From Amphibalanus amphitrite (taxonomy: Eukaryota > Arthropoda > Thecostraca > Balanomorpha > Balanidae): a stretch of DNA of 64,000 nucleotides. Where the stretch lies: NCBI RefSeq assembly GCF_019059575.1, contig NW_024881976.1:270001-334000 (forward strand), written 5' to 3'. Positions 1-11,211 of this stretch are shown here, one piece after another. Every line of letters starts with the position of its first letter. The stretch's first letter is position 1. Both the position numbers and the translations under genes were made by a program. The notes below the pieces were generated by a model. That model made no database searches. It saw nothing but the letters and a program-made list of their open reading frames with translations, and had not been told where the DNA came from.

Positions 1-204
1 GTCCGGATGGTTCCGAGGCTGCCACCGTGTCGGAGACCGGTAGCCTCGCAGGGGGCCACCAGTCCGGCGCGCAGTCGGACGCCCAGTCTGACGCCCAGTC
101 CGACGATCTGTCTGACGCCCAGCCCGACGATCAGTCTGGCGCCCAGTCCGTCGTCCTCACGAGGATGATGACGCTGCCAGGACCGGTGGCTATGCCGACG
201 TCTC
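1..204 (+). CDS. Repeated phase-1 exon, copy 1 (Q/S/D-rich protein)
   Basis: The product is not recognised. The exon would be 204 bp (68 codons). It starts with GT completing a split codon and ends with C before GTAAGT, so both flanking introns are phase 1 and copies can be added or lost without shifting the frame. The encoded segment reads PDGSEAATVSETG, then a low-complexity run built on SGAQSDAQSD with a 12-bp DNA period, then a fixed tail containing VVLTRMMTLPGPVAMPTS. No catalytic motif, signal peptide or membrane segment is visible. The left splice acceptor lies outside the window but is seen in the other copies. Intact frame, donor and phase in all four copies support an exon rather than random open DNA. 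Confidence 0.55.
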
Positions 205-445
205 GTAAGTCTCTCCTTCCCCTCCCTTTCTCTCTCCCTCTACCTTCTTTCTGTTTTGGTCGTTTTCCTGTTTCTCCAACACTCCCTCCTACCTCATCTT
301 ACTCCTCTCACAATATTTTGGTCTGTCGCCAGCCATTTTCAGCTATTCTCGATGTCCCGTCCTGACGAGGGTAACATTACTGTCTTTTTATGATTAAGGC
401 AATGGTGTAGCACACGTTTCCACATGTGGCGTACGTGCATGACCA

Positions 446-1071
446 TTAACCCTCGCCGGCACAGGGGGATGCAACCCCTCCCCTAAGAGTTTTCGCGAAT
501 AATTCGTTTTAAAAGCGGTCGATCGCGACGAAACTTTCAGTACCCTCGCATTGATCAATTGACACCTACATTGAAAATTTCATGACCCTGACCCGTATGA
601 TCTTTGACCTGTGATCTACTTTCCGAGACCATGTCTGGCCGGAATCGCGATTCGGTGTATGTCGGCTCGCATTAGCCGCGCGTTTGCAAGCTTCTCGTGG
701 TTTCAAACGTTCAAACATGTGATTTGATGTTGCTCCCATACATTGGGGTGGATGTCAAGGTCACCTGAACGTCAGGTCAGGTCATTGACGTTTGGTGACC
801 TCGGTTCAATTTTCGAGTTTTGCATGTTTCTAGATTAGTTTTTTTTACAGGTCTCGATTTTCCCGATTTTTTGGGTCATTGACCTGATCTGGAAGGCGAA
901 CCGATGACTAGGACCTTAAAATTGGATATTATCGTCTTCGTCTCGTGACGGGCAGCACGCTCGTTTTTTCCGCGAAGCTCTAGCTCGATCAGGAGTCAAA
1001 CGCAGGGGGGTCGTACCAACCCCCCTTGTGCCGTCGAAGGACGCAAAATATCCTGTGCCGGCTTGGGTTAA
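446..1071. mobile_element. TTAA element, family A, internally deleted (622 bp plus TTAA duplication)
   Basis: It starts TTAACCCTCGCCGGCACAGG and ends with the inverse CCTGTGCCGGC, a degenerate TGGG, then TTAA. Sibling repeat units keep the uninterrupted site ACATTAAATGCG at about 1975-1978 and 2893-2896, so this is a precise insertion with TTAA duplication. It has no transposase. The interior matches other family A copies (about 900 bp) but is shorter. TTAA specificity and CCC/GGG termini suggest piggyBac- or Kolobok-type mobilisation; that is inferred. Confidence 0.88.
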
Positions 1072-1211
1072 ATGCGTGTCCGGTGCTCCATACCCAATAT
1101 TTCAATTCCTACCTCTGTATTGTTTTTTCCGAGTGTTCCTAACTGGCTTACGTGTTGAATGGTTCGGTCGGCTTGTGGTCCCTTGTTACAAGTGATTTTG
1201 TGCGCGGACAG

Positions 1212-1403
1212 GTCCAGATGGTTCCGAGGCTGCCACCGTGTCGGAGACCGGTAGCCTCGCAGGGGGCCACCAGTCCGGCGCGCAGTCGGACGCCCAGTCG
1301 GACGCCCAGTCGGACACCCAGTCCGACGATCAGTCTGGCGCCCAGTCCGTCGTCCTCACGAGGATGATGACGCTGCTAGGACCGGTGGCTATGCCGACGT
1401 CTC
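1212..1403 (+). CDS. Repeated phase-1 exon, copy 2
   Basis: Copy 2 of the repeated exon, 192 bp. The acceptor is TGCGCGGACAG and the donor is GTGAGT. It is 12 bp shorter than the other copies, exactly one DAQS-type repeat step, so the frame and phase (1-1) are kept. The deletion lies in the SDAQSD stretch, where the 12-bp unit GCCCAGTCGGAC is tandemly repeated. No known domain. Confidence 0.55.
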
Positions 1404-1538
1404 GTGAGTCTCCCCTTCCCCTCCCTTTCTCTCTCCCTCTACCTTCTTTCTGTTTTGGTCGTTTTCCTGTTTCTCCAACACGCCCTCCTACCTCATGTTA
1501 CTCCGCTCACAATAATTCTGTTCTGTCGCCAACATTTT

Positions 1539-1859
1539 TTTATATAAATTTAGCTCGAATGTTTGAATGGACAGATTGACAGAGCCGGAGCCCACGCTAA
1601 GCAGAGCTTGTTGCGTAGACCCCGACCCCTACCGTCAGATCGTGCAATTCTGGGTAACGGGAGGATTTAGATGCCAAAGTTTAACGTGCCCTTCAAAGCC
1701 GGACACGGCCTCTCCCACTCAACTGACTTCAACTGGCTGCGGCTGCTCCCACCAACCGCAGACCATCTCCGTCAGGAGTCTCAAATATCGAGCGCCGGAG
1801 CGTCTCGAACCCGGGCTCTCACTACCGGGAGTCCAATGCTCTACCAACTGAGCTACGGG
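1539..1859 (-). mobile_element. tRNA-derived SINE in repeat unit 2
   Basis: About 320 bp, flanked by the direct repeat ACATTTT (1532-1538 and 1860-1866). On the minus strand the head reads TCCCGTAGCTCAGTTGG with a perfect A box (1844-1855) and a B box GGTTCGAGACG (1801-1811). The 3' end is AT-rich and finishes in a T/A tail next to the duplication. Unit 1 of the array has the empty site GCCATTTTCAGC near 330-345. The acceptor and T stems do not pair as in a real tRNA, so this is a SINE head and not a tRNA gene. Confidence 0.82.
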
Positions 1860-2118
1860 ACATTTTCAGCTCTTCTTAATGTCCCGGCCCGGACGAGTAT
1901 AACATTGCTATCTTTTTATGATTAATACAATGGTTGTAGCACACATTTCCAACTGTTGCGTACGTCCATGAACATTAAATGCGTTTCCGGTGCTCCGTAC
2001 CCCATATTTTGTTCCTGTCTCTATATTGTATTTTTCCGAGTGTTTCGAACAGGCTTACGTGTTGAATGGTGCGGTCGGCTCGTGGTCCCTCGTTACAAGT
2101 GATTTTGTGTGCGGACAG

Positions 2119-2322
2119 GTCCGGATGGTTCCGAGGCTGCCACCGTGTCGGAGACCGGTAGCCTCGCAGGGGGCCACCAGTCCGGCGCGCAGTCGGACAC
2201 CCAGTCTGACGCCCAGTCCGACGATCTGTCTGACGCCCAGCCCGACGATCAGTCTGGCGCCCAGTCCGTCGTCCTCACGAGGATGATGACGCTGCCAGGA
2301 CCGGTGGCTATGCCGACGTCTC
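2119..2322 (+). CDS. Repeated phase-1 exon, copy 3
   Basis: 204 bp, acceptor GTGCGGACAG, donor GTAAGT, phase 1-1. The protein is nearly identical to copy 1, with one DTQSD for DAQSD change. The intron after it carries the same SINE as unit 2, so units 2 and 3 share a more recent ancestor than either shares with unit 1. Function unknown. Confidence 0.55.
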
Positions 2323-2458
2323 GTAAGTCTCTCCTTCCCCCTCCCTTTCTCTCTCCCTCTACCTTCTTTCTGTTTTGGTCGTTTTCCTGTTTCTCCAACA
2401 CGCCCTCCTACCTCATGTTACTCCGCTCACAATAATTCTGTTCTGTCGCCAACATTTT

Positions 2459-2778
2459 TTATATAAATTTAGCTCGAATGTTTGAATGGACGGATTGACA
2501 GAGCCGGAGCCCACGCTAAGCAGAGCTTGTTGCGTAGACCCCGACCCCTACCGTCCGATCGTGCAATTCTGGGTAACGGGAGGATTTAGATGCCAAAGTT
2601 TAACGTGCCCTTCAAAGCCGGACACGGCCTCTCCCACTCAACTGACTTCAACTGGCTGCGGCTGCTCCCACCAACCGCAGACCATCCCCGTCAGGAGTCT
2701 CGAATATCGAGCGCCGGAGCGTCTCGAACCCGGGCTCTCACTACCGGGAGTCCAATGCTCTACCAACTGAGCTACGGG
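2459..2778 (-). mobile_element. tRNA-derived SINE in repeat unit 3
   Basis: The same insertion as at 1539-1859, at the same position and with the same ACATTTT direct repeat (2452-2458 and 2779-2785). It was therefore copied with the unit and is not a second insertion. The A box and B box on the minus strand are intact. Confidence 0.82.
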
Positions 2779-3036
2779 ACATTTTCAGCTCTTCTTAATG
2801 TCCCGGCCCGGACGAGTATAACATTGCTATCTTTTTATGATTAATACAATGGTGTAGCACACATTTTCAATTGTTGCGTACGTCCATGAACATTAAATGC
2901 GTTTCCGGTGCTCCGTACCCCATATTTTGTTCCTGTCTCTATATTGTATTTTTCCGAGTGTTTCGAACAGGCTTACGTGTTGAATGGTTCGGTCGGCTCG
3001 TGGTCCCTTGTTACAAGTGATTTTGTGTGCGGACAG

Positions 3037-3240
3037 GTCCGGATGGTTCCGAGGCTGCCACCGTGTCGGAGACCGGTAGCCTCGCAGGGGGCCACCAGTC
3101 CGGCGCGCAGTCGGACGCCCAGTCGGACGCCCAGTCCGACGATCTGTCTGACGCCCAGCCCGACGATCAGTCTGGCGCCCAGTCCGTCGTCCTCACGAGG
3201 ATGATGACGCTGCCAGGACCGGTGGCTATGCCGAAGTCTC
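3037..3240 (+). CDS. Repeated phase-1 exon, copy 4
   Basis: 204 bp, acceptor GTGTGCGGACAG, donor GTGAGT, phase 1-1. It encodes the same Q/S/D-rich segment with a T-to-K change near the end (AMPKS). Its donor runs directly into a very long CT microsatellite, which may alter splicing. The next visible acceptor in the same phase is at 3970. Confidence 0.55.
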
Positions 3241-3244
3241 GTGA

Positions 3245-3823
<579 letters not shown>

Positions 3824-3970
3824 GCTGGCACTATTCATCGACCCGAAAAATATTTTGATGTCGATGTTGTTCACGTTATGTGCTGGGGAAGCTACAATGC
3901 GGAGAGTTCGATGAATATTTTGTTTTTGACGTTTGGTATCCTCAGTTAATTGTTTTTCCTGCTTTTACAG

Positions 3971-4077
3971 GAGGTCGCCAACCGAAGCCGTCAGCTATGG
4001 TGAAGCCCGTTTATCGCAAACCTGAACAAGCTGTGGCTCGTCCGGCTCGTCAGCTATCGCTGAAGAGCCGGACCTAA
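3971..4077 (+). CDS. Candidate terminal exon of the exon-array gene
   Basis: A good acceptor (pyrimidine-rich tract ending TTTTACAG at 3970) precedes a frame that continues phase 1: C from the array exon plus GA gives Arg. The frame then reads GRQPKPSAMVKPVYRKPE and ends LSLKSRT at a TAA (4075-4077). The tail is basic and proline-rich. No family is recognised. Phase agreement with the four upstream exons is the main support. The link across the microsatellite intron is inferred. Confidence 0.4.
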
Positions 4078-4163
4078 AACAGCGGACTTGGAAGGATGTA
4101 AAGTACCAGGTCCACAATATGATTACGACCCGCCAGAGACGGGCGCTCAGATAGGTGAAAAGA

Positions 4164-4242
4164 GCTTCACCAGTCCGGCGCCCAGTCCGGTGCCCGGTCC
4201 GGCGCCCAGTCCGGCGCCCAGTTCGGCGCCCAGTCCGGCCTT
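4164..4242. repeat. 12-bp tandem repeat related to the array exons
   Basis: About six copies of AGTCCGGCGCCC follow a CACCAGTCCGGCGC start that matches the array exons at their repeat start. It encodes PAPS repeats in one frame. It may be a diverged or dead exon copy after the terminal exon. No splice signals stand out. Confidence 0.6.
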
Positions 4243-4757
4243 CACCGTTTTTGTGGCAAATACAGCATCTGTCCTTTTTTTCGCTTTTTTTGTATCTATG
4301 TACGGAAGGTCTCGCCCCGCGCCGTCCGGCCGGTGCTGGATTACACAGACCGGTATTATAGGTAGCACGAAACAAAACCTTGAACTTTTAGAGAAACACC
4401 TTAATCCGGGCTTAGATTAACTGACCATTGCATCAACATGACACACATTTATCACTTAATTGTAATATGTTGCGCAATTATGACCACGTTTATGATAATA
4501 AGTGCCCAGCACAGAAGGTCATGAAACCCAAACTGCTGAGTTCCCAATGTCGTGTAGTTGACCTGACCTTGACCCGACCCCTGACTTCAAAATTCAAATT
4601 TTGAGTGCTCATCAGACGTGTCTTGTCCCGAGCTTTCTTTTACTGTCTCGCCCGTCTAGCTGCGATTAGTGGTGCTTGAGTTATCGGCTGGGGGTGTTTA
4701 ACGCCCCCCGGTCCCCAGCATGCGTTGGGTGGAGAGGCACCCAAGCAACTGCCTGGT
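4243..4757. other. Non-genic stretch
   Basis: Nothing gene-like was found. From about 4560 the text (TGACCTTGACC, CGAGCTTTC) resembles decayed TTAA-element interior, and 4690-4712 has a G-run/C-run hairpin, so this may be an old element remnant. Confidence 0.4.
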
Positions 4758-5204
4758 TTAACCCTCGCCGGAGCCGGACCTATGGTTTTCTACATACGCG
4801 CCGGCCGAATGGGGTGGGTGCGACCCCCTCGCCGTTTCGCCCCTAATGGAGCTAGCGCGTCGCGGAAAAAAAACGAGCGTGTGCGCCGTTACGAGACGCA
4901 GAGATTGGTACCCGATTTTAAGGTCCTAGGTCAACCGGTGACCTCTGAGGTCAGGTCAAGTGCCCCATGAGATGGGTTCGGTTTTTGGCGAATAAAAACG
5001 CAAAAAAAATATCACAGCCGCGATTTTCACAACATCGTGTTCGCCTTAGTCTGGCGTGTCGAATGAAATGCGGTTGATGTCAGAAGATGCGGCTTGAATC
5101 AAAGGTCAGGTATGCCAAGTTTCAGCTCGCCATCGTCAGCGTGTTCGAAACTATCGCGAAAAAAAAACTTTTGGGCGGCCTCCCCTTCGGCCGGCGAGGT
5201 TTAA
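4758..5204. mobile_element. TTAA element, family B, short copy
   Basis: It begins TTAACCCTCGCCGG and ends CCGGCGAGGTTTAA. The left interior (TACATACGCGCCGGCCGA) matches the copy at 58680-59723 in the same direction, but the centre is deleted (447 bp against about 1040 bp). It carries GAGGTCAGGTCA motifs and no transposase. Confidence 0.8.
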
Positions 5205-5588
5205 TATTCGATACCGCTTACCTTATCCGATGACATGTCATCCCGCGAGTATAAATTTTGTGATGTCCCCTGAAATCATGTCTTGTCTGGCAACTCCGCA
5301 TTCTGTTCTCAGAAACCATGTACTGTATGACGACTCCACACACTGTCCTCTGATCTCGCCTATCTGTATGACGACTCCACACACTGTCCTCTGATCTCGC
5401 CTATTGTCCTCGGATGGTCAACATCACATAACACCAGTTCAAATGGGCCCAAAGCTAACAACAGTCAATACGTAATATCAGATACTGTGCCAATGATTCA
5501 TATGAAATTAGGAGTCAATCCAACGCAGTCTTCGATGTGTCCTCGAATATGACCTACGTGCGGTGTCCTCATAATTCACACTTTACAA

Positions 5589-5589
<1 letters not shown>
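5205..5589. other. Non-genic stretch with a short tandem duplication
   Basis: A block of about 40 bp (ATGACGACTCCACACACTGT and following) occurs twice in tandem at about 5316-5403. The rest shows no gene or recognisable element. Confidence 0.6.
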
Positions 5590-5651
<62 letters not shown>

Positions 5652-5766
5652 TGTGTGTAGGTGTGTGTGCGTGTGTGTGGGGGGGTGTGGGTGTGTAGGT
5701 GTGTGTGTGTGTGTGCGTGTGCGGGCGCGGGCGCGGGCGCGGGCGTGTGTGTGCTTGTGCGTGTGA
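5590..5766. repeat. GT/AC microsatellite
   Basis: (GT)n with GTGTAGGTG, G-run and GGGCGC interruptions. Not coding. Confidence 0.97.
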
Positions 5767-6020
5767 ATACCTCTGGTTGAATATCGCTTTTATAAAAATG
5801 AAAAACATGAGAGCACCAAAAAGTCCCCCATCCACCGGGAATATGGTTAACGGATAAGAGCCTTATCGTTCACGAATCTTTGCTTATTTTGCTCAACCCT
5901 AACCTTTGCTTACTAAGCTCTTCCTGTACGAGCCTTGTGCTTGCAAACCTTTGTCTGCGACAGAAGCGCGTGCGCCGGTTTGGAGTGGCTGAGCTGTATG
6001 CTGTACGCTGCTGCCGTCAG

Positions 6021-6167
6021 GAGCGCTGGACTACCTGCGGGACGAGACGAATCCGGTGGCGCGCACGGCGGCCATCACGGCCGGCGGCCTGGCCGGCCTG
6101 CTGGCGGCCGCGCTGCGCCGGCGGGGACTTCTCCAGCGGCTACTCTACACCGGCGTCGGGCTGACAG
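6021..6167 (+). CDS. MIC26/MIC27 (APOO/APOOL-family) MICOS subunit, first visible core exon
   Basis: Homologue of the apolipoprotein O family, an inner-membrane subunit of the mitochondrial MICOS complex that shapes cristae junctions. The exon encodes ALDYLRDETNPVARTAAITA, then GGLAGLLAAALRRRGLLQRL, then LYTGVGLT. This matches the family core: a YLK.. segment, a hydrophobic membrane stretch with GLAGL, a basic patch, and a second hydrophobic stretch leading to CYP. The acceptor is CTGCTGCCGTCAG with a weak pyrimidine tract; the donor is GTGGGC. It ends in phase 1, which fits the exon at 11212. The strong G/C third-position bias is unlike the surrounding repeats. Upstream exons for the N-terminus were not found. 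A small chance remains that the exon starts slightly further upstream; a TGA ends the frame near 5989. Confidence 0.75.
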
Positions 6168-6681
6168 GTGGGCTCCCAGCCGACCGCCGCTGGCCGCAGC
6201 CAGCGATGCGCACAGCCGGCCGGCCGTATGCTGCGCTCAGCTGAGATCCGTGCCAGCTCTCTGCCGGCTGCCGATTGGAGCAAATGGTTTGATGTGATTT
6301 GCCACGAAAAAAAATGTTGTCAAAATTACAGCTCTAAGGAATCGATTACCGGATCGCATTCCGGATGCATCCCTTCCGAACAGCAGAGGCCTATTCAGGG
6401 TTCCGCTGTTGGCTTACTTCTGTGTTATGTTTTGCCAATTCACTATGCAACAGTCATTTCGTTCCTGAGTAATGACCGATTTTTTGGACTCATTGGGTCT
6501 AATTATAACCGAAATGGGCATTTGTTTTGATCTGAAAATGCTTTTCCGGTTTTCAGAGACGATTTTCGATTTTTTGGCCCAGAAATTCGGTTTTTGGCCC
6601 ACCGTGTCCGGTGTAATTGAGTTAATCGACTCGCGGTAACTTTCATCGCCTTTCCTATGCCACAAGCTTTCGAGTGATATT
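6168..6681. other. Intron sequence without recognised features
   Basis: Start of the 5,044-bp intron between the two MIC26/27 core exons. AT-rich and without coding sequence. Confidence 0.5.
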
Positions 6682-7385
6682 CGGTTTTGCAAATTTCCGT
6701 GTAAAAATAACGTCATATATCTATGTTAAAGTAAGGAAATGTTGAAATTTTGTAAATATTTGACATTTTTCGATTTCATTTCAAAATAGAGGAAAAACTA
6801 AAGGCCTTATCCAAATTCTGAGCCCAGTTCCTTGAAGAACATCCGTTTGGAAGGTACTATTTTAGTGCATTTTATCGGTTTACTGTGGCGTCCAGATTTG
6901 AGTCACTTGAAAAACGGGCCCCCATCCATTTCCTTGACAGTATGTGTTCAGTGCATGAAGAGTCATTCTAACAAATGGAGGTACAGATCAAGATTCTGAG
7001 CGACAGGACTGCTCAAAAGTAAGTTCCTGCGTGTAACCCGAGGTCACAAGGGGTCAACAACATGACCTCAGTTGACCCTTCGTTGACCCTATGGCGTTAA
7101 CATACGTTATCGGGTTAATGCTATGTGATATGACCTAGGATATGTGTTAAGGTTAACTCAATCTGGACGCCATAGGAATCCAATAAATTGCACTAAAAAA
7201 GTACCTTCCGGACGGAAATAATAATACTCTTCAAGGAACTGGGCTAAGAATTTGGATAGGGCCTTTAGTTTTTCCTCTATTTTGAAATGAAATGGAAAAA
7301 AAATGTCAAAAAATTCCAAATTTAACATTTTCTAACTTTAACATTGATTTATTACGTCATTTTTACGCGTAAGTATGCAAAACCA
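6682..7385. mobile_element. Fold-back element with long inverted arms
   Basis: The left arm (about 6682-6905) and right arm (about 7150-7385) are inverted copies. Both contain GGTTTTGCA near the outer edge, then GTAAAAAT.ACGT, then CTAAAGGCCTTATCCAAATT (left) with its inverse AATTTGGATAGGGCCTTTAG (right). The loop is about 240 bp. There is no coding capacity, and a target duplication could not be fixed. Confidence 0.75.
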
Positions 7386-7923
7386 GGGGCCTGTACACAT
7401 TCAGCTGTTGTGCTGTTGTCAGCCGAGAAACGTTCACCTTTTTGGCTGAAAAATTAATGACGTCATCTTGCACTTGCAACATGACGTCATCTCTCTGCTG
7501 ACGGCAGCATAGGCTGACGAGCTGAGCTGTGCTGCCAGGAGAAAGCAAGTGCAGAGATGCCAAGCCGTCAGCAGAAGCCATAAATGACGCATTTAGACAC
7601 TGGTAGTGGCGCATGTAAACAAATCACGTGCCATATTTTTACTAAGTACCATAGAGATCTTATATACATAGAGATGACACGCCTATGTTAAAGCACTTGA
7701 TTTCGTGGCGATTCAGTGGGTCTTTTTAAGCAAGGTTTTCTGGGGTGCCATGGCCCGTGACTTGCATTTTGTAAGGATTCGGTCAAGGAGATTGTGTTCA
7801 CATCCGCTTATTTTTAAGTACAGTTTTTCTTTTTTGTCTAGCTGTGACGCTTTCGAGCGTTATTATTGAAATGAAATTAGGCATGTTTTAACATTATGCT
7901 CGTATCAGGTACTGCATGTATCA

Positions 7924-9134
7924 TTAACCCTCGCCGTCCGACGGGGGGGGGGGGCGGGTGTCGCCTCCCTATAGGGTTTTTCACGATAGCTCCGAACACG
8001 CCGGCGATAGAGAGCTGAAACTTGGCATACCTGACCTTTGATCCAAGCCGCATCTTGTGACACCAACCGCATTTTCAGGTCAGGTCAGGCCACTGACCTG
8101 TGACGTCATAAGTGAACCTCTGCACAGTCCTCAGATGTCGCAACTTCGCAACGCCGTCAGTGCCAGAGGAACTTTCACAGGGAGATGAAACTTACAGGAT
8201 GTAGTATCAGCCAGAGGTCTCACAACTTTTACACATATCTCGGATTTTCCCTAAAAATCACATGAGGTCAGGTCGGCCACGTGACCTCACCATTAGGTAT
8301 AAGTCAATGGGGAAAAATGAAAACTGCTATGTTAGCGCCGAGAACTATCTCAAACTGTCTCCAGCACATGGAATCGTGATTTCTTGCACGTCTTGCAAGG
8401 TCCGATGCTTCACTTTTGCATTGTTGACATTGCGTGGCGTCATTTATGGTCACTTGTGTCATTGATTAAAGAAAGCGCGGTTTTGAGGCTCATGATTACA
8501 TATATAACTGCAATGAAAACCGTTAGACGGTTTGAAAAAGTCAGTTTGTCAGTTTGGCCAACATGTCTTATTTTCTTGGCCCAATTTTGAATATGATTAT
8601 TAGCATGAGGCTTACGGTTTTCATTGCAGTTATATACTTGGGTCATTAGAGTTTTTCATCAATAACTCCCCATCAAATTGAGTTAGCGAGTCGGGAAAGC
8701 CACCAATAAACTCAGGAAGACCTGCCGATTCGAGTAATATGTAACATGACCTCTTTCAACCAGCTTCGTGATCTGGGGGAGCTGACCTGCCCTTGACCCG
8801 AGGTCAACACCTCAAGTTGACCTCACCCGAACAAAAAGTATACCATTCGACGCGCCTGAGCGAGGCGAACACGATGATGCCAAAATCGCGGCTCTCCGAT
8901 CGTTTTTGTTGCGAAGTTATGAAAAATTGAACCCTGGCCTTTGGTCACTTGCCCTGACCTCATGAGACCTTAAAATCGGGTACCAGTCCCTTCGTCTCGT
9001 AACGGAGCACGCGCCTGTTTTTTTTTCGCGACGCTCTAGCTTCATCAGGGGCGAAACGGCGAGGGAAATCGTACCAACCCCTCCCCCCCCGGCCGGCGCG
9101 TATGTAGAAAACTAATATGTCCGGCGAGGGTTAA
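7924..9134. mobile_element. TTAA element, family B, long copy
   Basis: Bounded by TTAA on both sides, with CCCTCGCCG at the left and CGGCGAGGG at the right. A G-run hairpin is at the left end (G11-CGGGTGTCGCC) and a C-run at the right. The interior has many AGGTCA motifs and TGACGTCA sites. It carries a small MITE at 8501-8636. Orientation is opposite to the copy at 58680-59723. Confidence 0.85.
8501..8636. mobile_element. 136-bp MITE
   Basis: A perfect 23-bp terminal inverted repeat starts TATATAACTGCAATGAAAAC. It is nested inside the family B element; the related fragment at 11848-12481 lacks it at the matching place. Confidence 0.8.
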
Positions 9135-9179
9135 TGTATCATTGAATGGGAACATGCAACATATGTATATTTGAGCTTG

Positions 9180-9720
9180 CACCGTGCTCAGAAAGGTTCA
9201 GAACAGCCGTTTTCACGACGGTTGACCGAAAGCGCCAAACTTGACCAAATCTCAAAGAACCTACCCTTAAAATTCCATGAACCTGACCCAAATGACCTTA
9301 GACCTGTAACCTTTTTTTGGGGGGGGGGGACCATGTCAGGCCATAAAACATGCATCGCACAACCCTAGAAAATAGTAAAGCTGGTTCATGTGCTGACCCT
9401 TGGTGACCTGACCTGTGACCTGACATGGTATTATCAGTGACCTCTAATAGCAACATATATACTAGGCAACGTACGCCCTATTTTTAACGTACGCGAAACA
9501 TTTTATCTTTGACCTGACCTGTGACGTCATCGGTGACCCCGAGGTCAATGAAATTGGAGTTCCGTCGACAAATTTGACAGGGCTATCGAACATCGTTTGA
9601 ATGTTACGGATCCGTCCAGTAGTTTCGGAGATACGGGAGGGGGCAAAAAAAATGCCCCAAAATGCCCCCCCCCCCCACCGCGCGGAAGGTGGCCGGGAGG
9701 TCCACCGCCTGCCGGGTTGA
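9180..9720. repeat. TTAA-element fragment related to 19159-20324
   Basis: It shares the CCATAAAACATGCATCGCAC segment, the GAGGTCAATGAAAT segment, and the CCGTCCAGTAGTTTCGGAGA segment followed by a G-run/C-run hairpin. The terminal TTAA ends are missing, so it is a fragment. Confidence 0.7.
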
Positions 9721-9949
9721 TGAGACTGAGAGCCTGAATGGGAGAGAATGTTTTTAGGCGAGCTTTTAAGGAATTCAATAAAAACACAAAATGAAATCAT
9801 GCTACAAATTGCATTGCTTACCTCAGGATTAGGAATGAAATCAGCCAGGAAAGAACAGCAATATTTTTAACCAGTAAAACGCCTTTTAGGGGCGACCAAC
9901 GGAGCGAGCGAGAGGGTGGGCCTTGGACAAGCGAATTTGCAAGGGACAC

Positions 9950-10545
9950 CTCCAACTAACTTGTGCACTGCACCCTACTAACCGGTCCCTAGCGATGTGC
10001 CAAATTTGAGCGCAATCGGCCTAGCCGTTCTCGAGATCTGGAAGCGGCACCCTGCACGTGCACACGTGCAAAATGGGTCACAACTGACTTTTGCACGGCA
10101 CCCTACTAACTGGTCCCTAACCATGTACCAAATTTCAGCACAATCGGTTCAGCCGTTCTCGAGATCTGGAATCGACCCCTGCACGTGCGCACGTGCAGCA
10201 GCACCCCAACTGTGGCACATGGATATGCATTGCCTAGTGGGTGCCCACCTACATACCAACTTTCAGCGCAATCGGCCAAGTAGTTACCAAGATATTGCAA
10301 CAATTGCAAAACTGACACCTCTTCGTTTTGCACGTGGCACGTGCATAAGCGGTCACCCACATGCATCGAGAGTAGTCCAATACTTGGTAGAAGGAATGAA
10401 GCTACCCTAGAAAAATCATCGAATGTAAATCGGTCAAGTGGTTGCTGAGATATAAGCCTCGCAAAAGCGTAACCACGGCCGGCCGGCCGCTCAATACTCA
10501 GAAATTTCCGTTAATCTACGAAAGACTACGCTTGCTTCGCTCGCT
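9950..10545 (-). repeat. Helitron-related repeat unit, inverted copy
   Basis: An inverted copy of 15235-15838. It contains paired GCACGTGCGCACGTGC palindromes, repeated blocks of the type GAGATCTGG and ACCAAATTTCAG, the GGCCGGCCGGCC junction and the GAGATATAAGCCTCGC block found in the Helitron-like units further right. Confidence 0.75.
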
Positions 10546-10690
10546 ACGTATTAATTTCTTCAGACTAACAATGCCTCAGCCATATTGGCACGCTACTGGC
10601 TGAAAATAAGTTGCTTAAAAAGACCCACTGAATCGCCGCGATTTTAAGTGCATGTCATCTCTATGTATATAAGATCTCTATGCTAAGTAC

Positions 10691-11211
10691 TGCAGATAAA
10701 TGAAAATTCGACACTGTACGAGGGGGTATCGAAAAGTTCTGATCATTACCATGAATTAGATGCGATAGAAATTTGACTTTTTTACATGATGTTCATTACT
10801 CCTTCGCAAGTCACCACACACGACCGCAAACTTACTGCATCGTTTCTTGAGCTGCCTCAGGCGGTCATTGCAAGACCTTCGCACTGTCCAGTAAATCACT
10901 GCTCCACCTCATGAATGACGTCATTTCTGTCCTTAAAACACCAACCATACTGTGGATTCTTCATCTTCCGTAACAATCAAGAGTCAGTTAAAGAGTCAGT
11001 CAGCCTGTGGCCAGGCCAGGCCAGCACACTTGCTCGTATCTCACCCCGTGACCATTTTCATGGGGAATGTATTGACCGCTCGAATGAGTTTGTTGCACGA
11101 TTTTTTTTTTCTTTTACTGGATGGAGGTAACGATTTGCAAGGGATCGAAACTTTTGCCGCACGCTCTACCTAAATGTCCTAGCCTGAGTAATTGGGGACG
11201 CTGTGTTTCAG
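10691..11211. other. Intron sequence without recognised features
   Basis: Between the 8-bp-TSD element and the second MIC26/27 exon. No gene or element was recognised. Confidence 0.5.

Larger units (their letters stand above)
1..3240 (+). repeat. Tandem duplication of an exon-containing unit, four copies
   Basis: Four copies of one unit follow each other in the same direction. Exon copies start at 1 (window edge), 1212, 2119 and 3037, so the unit lengths are 1211, 907 and 918 bp. The units share the intron sequence before the exon (ending GCGGACAG) and after it (CTCTCCTTCC-type pyrimidine tract). Length differences come from a TTAA element in unit 1 and a SINE in units 2 and 3. The array may extend beyond the left edge. 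Confidence 0.9.
7650..10682. mobile_element. TIR element with 8-bp TSD, CATAGAGATC family, copy 1
   Basis: The terminal inverted repeat starts CATAGAGATCTTATATACAT and is perfect over 30 bp, with extended similarity to about 80 bp. The exact 8-bp direct repeat CTAAGTAC flanks it (7642-7649 and 10683-10690). It holds a TTAA element (7924-9134), a family C fragment and a Helitron-related segment, and no intact transposase. An 8-bp TSD with CA...TG ends fits P or hAT superfamilies. It sits in the MIC26/27 intron. Confidence 0.85.

Noticed and set aside
1795..1860. tRNA gene (possible Gly anticodon) on the minus strand
   Set aside because: A and B boxes are present but the anticodon, T and acceptor stems do not pair, and it sits at the head of a 320-bp element with a target duplication, so it is a SINE.
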